Assembly (NCBI GenBank): GCA_002345965.1
Contig: DDTF01000030.1
Location: 119,163 to 183,162, forward strand
Source of the DNA: Flammeovirgaceae bacterium UBA2371
Lineage (GTDB): Bacteria > Bacteroidota > Bacteroidia > Cytophagales > Cyclobacteriaceae
Length of the DNA stretch: 64,000 nt
Direction: 5' to 3'
In this document: positions 1 through 7,635 of the stretch, one piece after another
How the letters are laid out: each line of letters starts with the position of its first letter
How positions within the stretch are numbered: position 1 is the stretch's first letter
The notes under the pieces: generated by a model
The model's database searches: none
Told to the model about the DNA's origin: nothing
What the model saw: only the letters and a program-made list of their open reading frames with translations
Translations under genes and position numbers: made by a program

Positions 1-1
1 C

Positions 2-376
2 TGTTTGTTCAATAGTGGATTAAGGCTTTGGGTAGCCGCTGAAGGTGCAATTATCGCAGACGGCACAGCATCTAATAAAATTAAATTTAGTGGATTGACT
101 GCTGCTGCTGGCGCTTGGTTTGGTTTTGAACTTGCCTCTCCCTCTGTACTCAACCTAATGAATCATGTAGAAGTATCCTATGGTGGCAGCTCTGGAGGCC
201 GTGGTGCTAATATCTATATGTTTGGCAGTAGTCCGGGATCCCAACTAACCATAACCAATAGTACCGTGTCCAATAGTGAAACATACGGTATACGGGCAGC
301 ATCGGGTGCGGCTACACTAACAGAAAGCAGCAACACATTTAGCAACAATACATCGGGAAATATCCGTCAGGATTAA
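2..376 (+). CDS. Beta-helix surface/secreted protein, C-terminal fragment
   Basis: The reading frame is open to the left window edge, so only the last ~124 codons are seen. The visible part is rich in Gly, Ser, Thr and Asn. Short beta-like rungs (NHVEVSYGGSSGG, LTITNSTVSNS, TLTESSNTFSNN) are the pattern of right-handed parallel beta-helix repeats found in secreted adhesin- or pectate-lyase-like proteins. There is no C-terminal sorting domain after the last rung; the protein ends shortly after SGNIRQD. A strong terminator follows at 436-465. The substrate or ligand cannot be told from this fragment. Confidence 0.6.
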   Translation, partial: CLFNSGLRLWVAAEGAIIADGTASNKIKFSGLTAAAGAWFGFELASPSVLNLMNHVEVSYGGSSGGRGANIYMFGSSPGSQLTITNSTVSNSETYGIRAASGAATLTESSNTFSNNTSGNIRQD

Positions 377-435
377 TAAACATTTGACAGGTTAAAACTA
401 ATTGCAATCAATAGGTTGCATTAGTTTTCTTCTGA

Positions 436-465
436 GGCGGGCTGTTTTACAGTCCGCCTTTTTTT
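436..465 (+). terminator. Rho-independent terminator
   Basis: A 9-bp stem (GGCGGGCTG at 436-444, CAGTCCGCC at 450-458, one G-T pair) with loop TTTTA is followed by seven T. It ends the plus-strand beta-helix gene. The right arm lies inside the last codons of the convergent kinase gene, so the element is both terminator and coding sequence. Confidence 0.8.
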
Positions 466-2903
466 ATTACAATTCCACGCGCTAGAGAGTCTGCTCTATC
501 CAATGATTTTTGTGCTATTATCACCTGGTCATTGTCATTGGGCAAATAAGAATTATACTCAGTCAATGACATCTGATAATACTTTTTAGAAAGCGGATAC
601 TCCTTCAACTGCCCATAAAAAAAACCAGCCCATCTATACGTGCTTGATCTTTGCCTAACATTTGTTTTGCCTGATGCGCTAACTCGTAATGCATTAACTA
701 GATAAAATTTGGCGGAATCCTGCTCACCAGTTGTTGTAAATAACGATAATAAATTATTGTATGAAGAATGGGTTCTTATATTCATATCAGTACTAAATAA
801 GGAATTGCGAATAGTCAGGGCATTCCTAAAATAATAATATGCACTATCATATTGAGCCAGCTTAAAATGTGCAACACCTAGATTATCAATAATCGTAGCT
901 GTTTCATGATGGGCATCTCCAAACAACTTGAGTGCAATGTTCTTCGCCTTTACATTATAGAATAAAGCTTCTTCCAATTTACCTGCCTTTGCTAGAATAC
1001 TTGATAGCATATTTGTATTCGCTAACGTGCCTGGGAAATATAAACCCATGAGTGACTCACATAGATCCAGTGATTTTGTCTGGTATTCTATTGCTTCCTC
1101 TAAATGATTTTGATCATTATAGATCGTGGCCAGTATGTAATAACTTTCCGCAAGGTTTATATTATTATGCCTCGGCCACAGTTGCTCCTCTAAACGAATG
1201 GCTTTCTCGATTAACTGCTTAGCGGTATCCAATTTTTGTTCAGTCTTATATACATATGAAAGATATTTAAGGGATGCTGTATAAAAACTATCTACTTCTG
1301 GATAGCCGATGTCTTTATACATAGACAATACATCGTTCAATAGGATACGCGCAGAATCATAGTGCCCAATATCACGTTGATATAGCCCAAGTTGTTCAAC
1401 AGCACGGATATAAGCCGGAGAAATCTTTAGTGAAGAATCTTTAGCAATGGCATAAGCTTTTTTAAGAGCCAATCTTGATTTTCTAAAATCTCCCATAGAA
1501 CGGTAAGACCTGCCAAGGGTAGTCAGTAATTCAAGCTTAATTTCTGCGGACCCGTTATAAGTATCTGTTTTCTCAAAGGCTTTATCAAGAAATTGGTATA
1601 CAGTCATGGTATCCCCTTTCGCAATTGATGGGTTGGCTTCCATAAACAAATCAATCAAAAAGTCTCTATTGGCTATAGCCACTTTTTCATTCCTAATTGC
1701 CAGATCGCGTTGGACTTTGGTTTTATTGGCCTGCCACAAGCTAAACCCAGTCCCAGCCATCAGGGAAATGCCAATCAATGCAATGCTGATTATGGCCGTC
1801 TTATTGCGTTTCACATATTTTAACGCAGTATAGCCAGAACCACGATTGACAACAGTTAGTGGATACCCAGCCAAGTAGTTTTGTACGTCTTGTAATAACA
1901 AAGCTACGTTTTGATATCTGTCTTGTGGATTTCTTGACAGACAGCATTCAATTATAGCTTTCAGCTCAAAATTTATTTCGTCAGCTATTACCCTTTCTAC
2001 CACCATCCCGGACAAATCACCTCTGGTCAATTCACGCACCTCCTCATTAGCCGTGGCAACGGGAAGTTTGTTGGCAATGAGTAAGTGCAACAATACACCA
2101 AGTTGATATACATCTGTAGCGGCAGTTAGTTGCTGACCTTCTATTTGTTCGGGTGCAGCTATAGAAGGTGTACCAACAAAAGCACTTTTGTAGTCTTCCT
2201 TTGCACCAATTGTAGAAGAAATGCCGAAATCCAATAAGCGAATTTGCCCTGCTTTATTAACGAGTATATTAGATGGCTTAATATCAAGATGAAGTATCAG
2301 GCGGCTATGTGCATAAGCTACCGATTCAGCAATCAGCTTAAAAATTGATAGTCGTCTATTAAGGTTAAAATTTGATTGCTGAACAAAAATATCTACAGGA
2401 ACCCCGTCAACGTATTCCATCATAAAATACGGAACTCCTTTTTGAGTGATACCCGCATCAAGAATCCTTGCAATATTAGGGTGCTCTAGCTTGGACAGGA
2501 TTTGTTGCTCCCCTTTATTTATCAATTGACTGCCATCAAATACTTCCTTATTTAAAAAGCACTTAATCGCAATTTTTTGTTCAAACTCACCATCGGCCCG
2601 TTCAGCCAGGTATACATTACTCATACCTCCACTGCCCAGTAACCGAACGATACGATATTTACCCACTAGGTCTCCTTCATCCATGGTGGGCTGTATGTTT
2701 GGTAGTATACCCCCCATAATAGTTTGTTGCAACCCCTGAAAATAACGTACAGAATTTTCTCTATTCAGCAACATTTGCGTCAGTATGTCGCGCAACTCAT
2801 TATTGCCTTTGCAGGCATTCTCAAGGTAAGTTTCTCGTTTACTTTCTGGCAGAGAAAGACATTCTTCATAGATGCCTTCTAGTAGCTCCATCGAATAAGC
2901 CAT
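447..2903 (-). CDS. Serine/threonine protein kinase with C-terminal TPR domain
   Basis: 818 aa. The kinase domain spans about residues 80-345: glycine loop GSGGMS (90-95), ATP-binding Lys114 in AIKCF, catalytic loop HLDIKPSN (Asp207), DFG 225-227 and APE 250-252. The residue before the catalytic Asp is Leu, not Arg, so this is a non-RD kinase. One membrane span lies at about 369-390, followed by a long series of tetratricopeptide repeats (about 440-800), probably periplasmic. This Pkn-like architecture is common in Bacteroidota. It begins 2 bases after the upstream ECF sigma gene and is surely co-transcribed with it, suggesting that the sigma factor and kinase form one signalling unit. The stop lies inside the terminator of the convergent gene. 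Confidence 0.9.
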   Translation of the reverse strand: MAYSMELLEGIYEECLSLPESKRETYLENACKGNNELRDILTQMLLNRENSVRYFQGLQQTIMGGILPNIQPTMDEGDLVGKYRIVRLLGSGGMSNVYLAERADGEFEQKIAIKCFLNKEVFDGSQLINKGEQQILSKLEHPNIARILDAGITQKGVPYFMMEYVDGVPVDIFVQQSNFNLNRRLSIFKLIAESVAYAHSRLILHLDIKPSNILVNKAGQIRLLDFGISSTIGAKEDYKSAFVGTPSIAAPEQIEGQQLTAATDVYQLGVLLHLLIANKLPVATANEEVRELTRGDLSGMVVERVIADEINFELKAIIECCLSRNPQDRYQNVALLLQDVQNYLAGYPLTVVNRGSGYTALKYVKRNKTAIISIALIGISLMAGTGFSLWQANKTKVQRDLAIRNEKVAIANRDFLIDLFMEANPSIAKGDTMTVYQFLDKAFEKTDTYNGSAEIKLELLTTLGRSYRSMGDFRKSRLALKKAYAIAKDSSLKISPAYIRAVEQLGLYQRDIGHYDSARILLNDVLSMYKDIGYPEVDSFYTASLKYLSYVYKTEQKLDTAKQLIEKAIRLEEQLWPRHNNINLAESYYILATIYNDQNHLEEAIEYQTKSLDLCESLMGLYFPGTLANTNMLSSILAKAGKLEEALFYNVKAKNIALKLFGDAHHETATIIDNLGVAHFKLAQYDSAYYYFRNALTIRNSLFSTDMNIRTHSSYNNLLSLFTTTGEQDSAKFYLVNALRVSASGKTNVRQRSSTYRWAGFFYGQLKEYPLSKKYYQMSLTEYNSYLPNDNDQVIIAQKSLDRADSLARGIVIKKGGL

Positions 2904-2905
2904 AA

Positions 2906-3478
2906 TCAGAGAAGGTTATTAGGGAGACTTATATATAGCCAGTCGCGTGCTAATTGCCATTTTCGTTTCACCGTAGCTGGGGACACATGTAAAGCGTCAG
3001 CAGTTTCTTCTATACTAAGTCCAGCAAAAAAACGACATTCAACAATCTTTCCATAGAGTAAATCTTTCTCTTCAAGACTAACCAATAACTTATCAAAATC
3101 AATTAATTTTTCAGAAGCTGCAGGTGATAAAACTATGTTATCTTCTAAATCATCGATATTAATTACTGGCGTATCTCCCCCCCTTTTTTCAGTACTCTTA
3201 CTCCTGGCGGCATTAAGTAGTATTTGACGCATGGCTTTGGCGGCTACACTATAGAAGTGTGCCCGACTTTCCCATGGCGTGTCTTTTGATGCGAGTTTAA
3301 TGTACGCCTCATGAACAATAGCAGTAGTATTAAGTGTTTCTATTCCATTGAAATTAAAACGGATACTCCTGGCAATGACCTGAAGCTGCTTATAGATTAC
3401 AGGAAATATACGGGTATAAGTTTCCTGATCGTTATAATCAGCAAGTTTGAATTTTTTATCGATATCCTTTTCGAGCAA
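2906..3478 (-). CDS. ECF RNA polymerase sigma factor (Sig-70_X6 type)
   Basis: 190 aa. Region 2 (around NTTAIVHEAYIKL and RAHFYSVAAKAMRQIL) and region 4 with a helix-turn-helix (GLSIEETADALHVSPATVKRKW) are visible. The pattern matches the ECF family that pairs with Pkn-type kinases. The start is TTG at 3478: the frame is closed by a TGA eight codons upstream and the first internal ATG lies inside region 2, so no ATG start is possible. The kinase gene follows after 2 bases. No anti-sigma gene is seen; control may come from the kinase (inference). Confidence 0.88.
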   Translation of the reverse strand: MLEKDIDKKFKLADYNDQETYTRIFPVIYKQLQVIARSIRFNFNGIETLNTTAIVHEAYIKLASKDTPWESRAHFYSVAAKAMRQILLNAARSKSTEKRGGDTPVINIDDLEDNIVLSPAASEKLIDFDKLLVSLEEKDLLYGKIVECRFFAGLSIEETADALHVSPATVKRKWQLARDWLYISLPNNLL

Positions 3479-3564
3479 GAAAGTTTTGTATATGTATATA
3501 AATCAATTCTAAAGTTAGCAATTCAAATGCCAGAAGGCTCATTAATTACTCTAATGGGGATTAA

Positions 3565-3596
3565 ATAAAAAAGGCGGATCAATAAGTTGATCTGCC
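3565..3596 (-). terminator. Rho-independent terminator of the tRNA-Arg transcript
   Basis: Inverted repeat of 10 bp (3573-3582 with 3587-3596, loop TAAG, one G-T pair). On the minus strand it is followed by a run of six T. It lies just after the 3' end of tRNA-Arg in the direction of transcription. Confidence 0.8.
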
Positions 3597-3601
3597 TCAT
3601 G

Positions 3602-3673
3602 TGGTCCCGGCAGGAATCGAACCTGCATCTAAAGTTTAGGAAACTTCTATTCTATCCATTGAACTACGGGACC
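3602..3673 (-). tRNA. tRNA-Arg (anticodon CCT)
   Basis: The reverse strand folds as a 72-nt tRNA: acceptor GGTCCCG pairs with CGGGACC, T-arm GGTTCGATTCC region present, discriminator A, CCA not encoded. The anticodon arm is GAAGT-TTCCTAA-ACTTT, giving CCT, which reads AGG. It lies downstream of hflX and may be co-transcribed or have its own promoter in the 65 bases between; a terminator follows at once. Confidence 0.95.
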
Positions 3674-3738
3674 TTTCCCGACTGGTGCATAGGTCATCCA
3701 GCCTTCAAATAATGGGTTGCAAAGTTATAAAAATACCC

Positions 3739-4938
3739 TTATGATTCAACAGAGTAATCCGTATCCAAGTATTGAAATGCATGGTCGTTTACAAAATTGG
3801 GGTAAATGGTAAGATGCTTTTTTTTCACTTGCTCGTAGATCACTTTCCGCAGCCCCTCAAGATTTTCTTTGGTGTGGGCCGAAACAAAAACGATGTTTTG
3901 AAACCCATGCTCGTGATAAAAACGCTTCATCTCGTCCAGGTTAAGTTCCGGGTCCTGTGCCTTCAATAAATCCACTTTATTGAGCACCAAAATAACCGGG
4001 ATGTTTCCAGCCCCAATCTCAGAAAGGGTATTGGAAACCACCTCGATATGATTATCGTGAAAGGGATGAGCTACATCTACCACGTGTAATAAAATATCGG
4101 ACTCACGAACTTCATCCAAAGTTGATTTAAATGATTCGATAAGATGGTGAGGTAACTTTCGAATAAACCCTACGGTGTCTGATAATAAAAAAGGAATGTT
4201 TTCAATGACTACTTTGCGAACCGTAGCATCCACAGTCGCAAAAAGTTTGTTTTCTGCCTTTACATTTGCCTTTGACAAGAGATTCATCAGCGTAGACTTG
4301 CCTACATTGGTGTAGCCTACCAACGAAACCCTGACCACATTGGCTCTGGACTTTCTTTGAGTCTTTCTTTGTTTATCTATTTTTTCAAGTTCATCCTTCA
4401 GGACAGATATCTGATTGCGAATATTTCTTCTGTCCGTTTCGATCTCCTTTTCTCCGGCTCCACCCCGGGTGCCGGTGCCTCCCCTTTGCCGCTCCAGGTG
4501 AGTCCACATACGGGTCAATCTTGGAAGCAAATATTGATTCATGGCCAGTTCTACCTGGGTTCGGGCCTGTGCAGTTTGAGCACGCTTGAGGAAGATGTCC
4601 AGTATTAAGAGGCTTCGGTCGTACACCTGAACTTTCAATTCCCTGTCCTTCGGATTGAGGTCGCGCTCAATGTTCCTCAACTGTGATGGACTTAAATCAT
4701 CATCAAAAATGACGTTGTCAATTTCATTTTGAAAGACAAACTCCTTTATCTCTGCAAACTTACCCTTGCCCACAAAGGTTCGTATATCGGCATGTGGTAG
4801 CCGCTGAACAAACCTTTCAACAGTTTCAATTCCAGCTGTCTCCGCCAGAAAGGCTAATTCATCCAGATGCTCTAGTGTGACCTCTGTCTGTGCTTTTCCA
4901 GTTTCAATGGCTACCAGGATTGCTTTCTTATTTTTCAA
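3739..4938 (-). CDS. hflX: GTPase HflX
   Basis: 399 aa, usual length for the family. HflX is a ribosome-associated GTPase that splits stalled or hibernating ribosomes under stress. The N-terminal HflX domain is followed by a coiled-coil region with the GGTGTRGGAGEKEIE segment (about 153-168) and a TRAFAC GTPase domain: G1 GYTNVGKST (208-216), G3 DTVGF (254-258), G4 NKVD (about 322). The start is TTG at 4938, in good agreement with the family N-terminus. It is divergent from the polysaccharide locus; the 237-base gap between them should carry both promoters. Confidence 0.95.
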   Translation of the reverse strand: MKNKKAILVAIETGKAQTEVTLEHLDELAFLAETAGIETVERFVQRLPHADIRTFVGKGKFAEIKEFVFQNEIDNVIFDDDLSPSQLRNIERDLNPKDRELKVQVYDRSLLILDIFLKRAQTAQARTQVELAMNQYLLPRLTRMWTHLERQRGGTGTRGGAGEKEIETDRRNIRNQISVLKDELEKIDKQRKTQRKSRANVVRVSLVGYTNVGKSTLMNLLSKANVKAENKLFATVDATVRKVVIENIPFLLSDTVGFIRKLPHHLIESFKSTLDEVRESDILLHVVDVAHPFHDNHIEVVSNTLSEIGAGNIPVILVLNKVDLLKAQDPELNLDEMKRFYHEHGFQNIVFVSAHTKENLEGLRKVIYEQVKKKHLTIYPNFVNDHAFQYLDTDYSVES

Positions 4939-5175
4939 TTCCGTCGTGAATTATAACTTCTGCTAACAAATGTTGTTCTAAATTGTAGGCTTATTTAACC
5001 AAGTTAATTTTGATAAAGTTTGTCATTTTAAAACTTACTTTTTCTATTTTTACAGGATATAGTACATCAAACTTACATTATCACTTGTTTAATGGTTACT
5101 TTTTCCCCGTTGTTATAGATATACCTAGTACCACCGGATAAACCTTTTTTTGATCTGTCTAATTGTTTTGGCCTA

Positions 5176-6288
5176 ATGAAAGTCGCAATCGTATTAAATA
5201 CTTCCTGGAACATCTATAATTTTAGGCTGAATTTCGTTAAGAAACTCATAGCTCAAGGTTATGAAGTACATACTGTTGCGCCAATCGACAAATATACGCA
5301 TCACCTCGTAGAGGCGGGCTGTATCCACCATAAAGTGAGAATGGATAGCCGTGGCGCTAATCCAATCAAAGACTTCGCATTAATTATTGAATTGTGGTCT
5401 ATTTACCGCAAAATGAAGCCGGGTATTGTGCTTCACTATACTGTTAAACCCAATGTATATGGTACAATTGCCGCTACATTGCTAAGAATTCCCGTTGTCA
5501 ATAATGTGTGTGGGCTGGGGACAGTTTTTCTCAAAAAGAACTTGGTTTCAGCCATCGCCATTATGTTATACAAAATAGCATTTCGATACCCTAAAAAGGT
5601 TTTTTTCCAGAATGGGGATGACCTCAATTTATTTGTTGAAAGAAAGCTGGTTAGCCCAACTACGGTTGATTTAATCCCGGGGTCAGGGGTTGATTTAGAC
5701 AAATTTCAACCGATGGCCTTTAAAAGAAATGAATCATTTACTTTCCTGCTGATTTCACGCTTGATTTCTGATAAAGGTATTTTTGAATACATCGAAGCTG
5801 TGAAAAAACTGCGGTCTACCGGCATTAATGCCCGCTTCCAAATCCTTGGCGCCAAAGATCCGGAACACCAGCGCGGTATCAAGGAGAAAGTGATCAATCA
5901 ATGGATTGAAGAAGGCACCATTGAGTACCTGGGGACAACAGATGATGTGAGACAGTTTATTGAAAAAGCAGATTGTATTGTACTCCCCTCCTACCGCGAA
6001 GGAGCCCCTCGTACTTTACTCGAAGCAGCCAGTTCTGCCAAACCCATTATTGCCACCGATGTGCCCGGATGCCACCACGTGGTTGCTGATCAGGTAAATG
6101 GATTGCTTTGCAAAATTAAAGACTCGGACGACCTGGCTGATAAAATGAGTGTTATGGCCAGCTTTAGTGATGACGTACTAGAAACCTTGGGCGCTAATGG
6201 CAGGGTAAAAATGGTGAACGAGTACAATGAAAATGTAGTCATCAGCAAATATTTGCAAACCTTAAATTCACTTCGAGAAGCCTCATAA
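5176..6288 (+). CDS. Glycosyltransferase family 4 (PglA-like)
   Basis: 370 aa, GT-B fold. The N-terminal half has the acceptor-side pattern of the PglA/TuaC group (VLNTSWNIYNFRLNF, LHYTVKPNVYG). The C-terminal donor domain has LISRLISDKG and the EX7E motif at E275 and E283 (EGAPRTLLE). It should add a sugar from a nucleotide-activated donor to an undecaprenyl-linked intermediate at the inner face of the cytoplasmic membrane. First gene of the polysaccharide locus, 17 bases before the rmlC-type gene. The specific sugar cannot be assigned. Confidence 0.88.
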   Translation: MKVAIVLNTSWNIYNFRLNFVKKLIAQGYEVHTVAPIDKYTHHLVEAGCIHHKVRMDSRGANPIKDFALIIELWSIYRKMKPGIVLHYTVKPNVYGTIAATLLRIPVVNNVCGLGTVFLKKNLVSAIAIMLYKIAFRYPKKVFFQNGDDLNLFVERKLVSPTTVDLIPGSGVDLDKFQPMAFKRNESFTFLLISRLISDKGIFEYIEAVKKLRSTGINARFQILGAKDPEHQRGIKEKVINQWIEEGTIEYLGTTDDVRQFIEKADCIVLPSYREGAPRTLLEAASSAKPIIATDVPGCHHVVADQVNGLLCKIKDSDDLADKMSVMASFSDDVLETLGANGRVKMVNEYNENVVISKYLQTLNSLREAS

Positions 6289-6293
6289 TTCCT

Positions 6294-6301
6294 TACTTTT
6301 G
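6294..6301 (+). promoter_or_regulatory. Possible Bacteroidota -7 element (TAnnTTTG)
   Basis: TACTTTTG matches the Bacteroidota -7 consensus exactly and lies only 5 bases before the ATG at 6306. A weaker TTCG is at 6272-6275 near the expected -33 position. If used, the transcript would be nearly leaderless. This is a consensus match only. Confidence 0.25.
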
Positions 6302-6305
6302 AGGC

Positions 6306-6860
6306 ATGGAAATAAAATCCACTCCTATTTCAGGGTTATTTGAAATAACCCCAAAAGTTTATCCCGATCAAAGGGGCTGGTTTTATGAACTCTATAAAGA
6401 GGCAGCTTTCTCAGAAATAGCCGATTCAGTTAAATTTCTTCAGGAGAACCTGTCATTTTCAAAAAAAGGTGTTTTGCGTGGCCTGCATTTGCAACTTGAT
6501 CCTTTTCGTCAGGCTAAATTAGTAACCGTTATCACGGGCAAGGTACTGGACGTGGTGGTAGATTTGAGACCCGGATCGAAAACATTTGGACAAGTACACA
6601 AGTGCCTGCTGGATGGCAGCTCTCACAAATCACTATTTGTTCCCGAGGGTTTCGCACACGGATTTTCTACACTGGAAGACACACATTTTTACTACAAATG
6701 CTCCAGCTTGTACAACCCAAAATACGAAACTGGCATCCGATGGGACGACCCACAATTAAAAATTGATTGGCAAGTTTCTGATCCGATTTTATCAGATAAG
6801 GATAAGCTTCTGCCCACTCTGGAAGAGTTATTGATAAAATCAGTAATTTCACCAAGATAA
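6306..6860 (+). CDS. rfbC: dTDP-4-dehydrorhamnose 3,5-epimerase
   Basis: 184 aa, cupin-fold RmlC family, usual length. It epimerises dTDP-4-dehydro-6-deoxyglucose at C3 and C5 on the way to dTDP-L-rhamnose. Visible motifs: RGLHLQ with the catalytic His61, the VVVDLRPGS strand, FVPEGFAHGF, and the conserved Tyr region at 129-130 (FYYKCSSLY). rmlA, rmlB and rmlD are not in the window, so the rhamnose precursors must come from elsewhere. Its place between a glycosyltransferase and wza suggests the polymer contains a 6-deoxyhexose such as rhamnose (inference). Confidence 0.93.
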   Translation: MEIKSTPISGLFEITPKVYPDQRGWFYELYKEAAFSEIADSVKFLQENLSFSKKGVLRGLHLQLDPFRQAKLVTVITGKVLDVVVDLRPGSKTFGQVHKCLLDGSSHKSLFVPEGFAHGFSTLEDTHFYYKCSSLYNPKYETGIRWDDPQLKIDWQVSDPILSDKDKLLPTLEELLIKSVISPR

Positions 6861-6870
6861 ACCCATCACA

Positions 6871-7635
6871 GTGACCCGTTTTATAAAAAAAGTGCTTCTG
6901 TTAAGTATTTTGGGACTGGCATTCTCCTGCAGTTCTTACAAGCAAAATCTTATGTTCAAGGTGCCGGAAGGGTTTCCGGCCAACGAATTGCCTCCGGAGC
7001 TATTGGCAGCTATACAGGATTATACTATACAAAAGAATGACCAACTTACCATTAATGTATTCTCGAACAATGGTGAACGGCTTATTGACCCCAACCCGGA
7101 AATGTCCAATACATCCGCGGTACAAAAATCAGATGAAAAAGAAATAACCTACTTAATTACAACCAATGGAACTGCCAAACTTCCGCTGATCAACGAAATA
7201 AAATTGGAAGGGCTTACACTCAGGGAGGCTGAGATAAGGGTTCAATCAGAATATGCGCATTATTATAAAGATCCTTATGTGGTAATGGAATTTGTCAATA
7301 AAAGAGCAATCCTATTGGGTGCCACAGGAGGACAAGTTATTCCCCTCGACAATCAAAACATGAGACTGACAGAAGTGTTGGCGCTGGGCAAAGGATTGGA
7401 TAACGATGCAAAAGCCACCAATATCCGCGTAATCAGAAATGAAACAGTTTATGTAATTGATCTAAGCACCGTAGAGGGTTACCGTAAGGGGAATATGTTT
7501 ATTCAACCTGGAGACATTATTTATGTTGAGCCTATAAGAAGACCATTTAGTGAAGCTATACGTGAGAACGGAAGCATCTTAAGTATCATTGTAAGTATTG
7601 CTTCATTGGTGGTTATAATCTTAAATGTAAAGTAA
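6871..7635 (+). CDS. Polysaccharide export outer-membrane lipoprotein (Wza-like)
   Basis: 254 aa. Signal peptide with lipobox LAFSC (Cys20), then a poly-export/SLBB domain: IQKNDQLTINVFS (about 52-64), TNGTAKLPLINEIKLEGLTLREAE, and a second beta-grasp part (MRLTEVLALGKGLDND). The C-terminus ends in a hydrophobic span (SILSIIVSIASLVVIILNV), typical of the Bacteroidota version. It should form the outer-membrane polysaccharide exit channel. The start is GTG at 6871, 10 bases after rfbC; the next gene abuts its stop with no gap. Confidence 0.9.
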   Translation: MTRFIKKVLLLSILGLAFSCSSYKQNLMFKVPEGFPANELPPELLAAIQDYTIQKNDQLTINVFSNNGERLIDPNPEMSNTSAVQKSDEKEITYLITTNGTAKLPLINEIKLEGLTLREAEIRVQSEYAHYYKDPYVVMEFVNKRAILLGATGGQVIPLDNQNMRLTEVLALGKGLDNDAKATNIRVIRNETVYVIDLSTVEGYRKGNMFIQPGDIIYVEPIRRPFSEAIRENGSILSIIVSIASLVVIILNVK

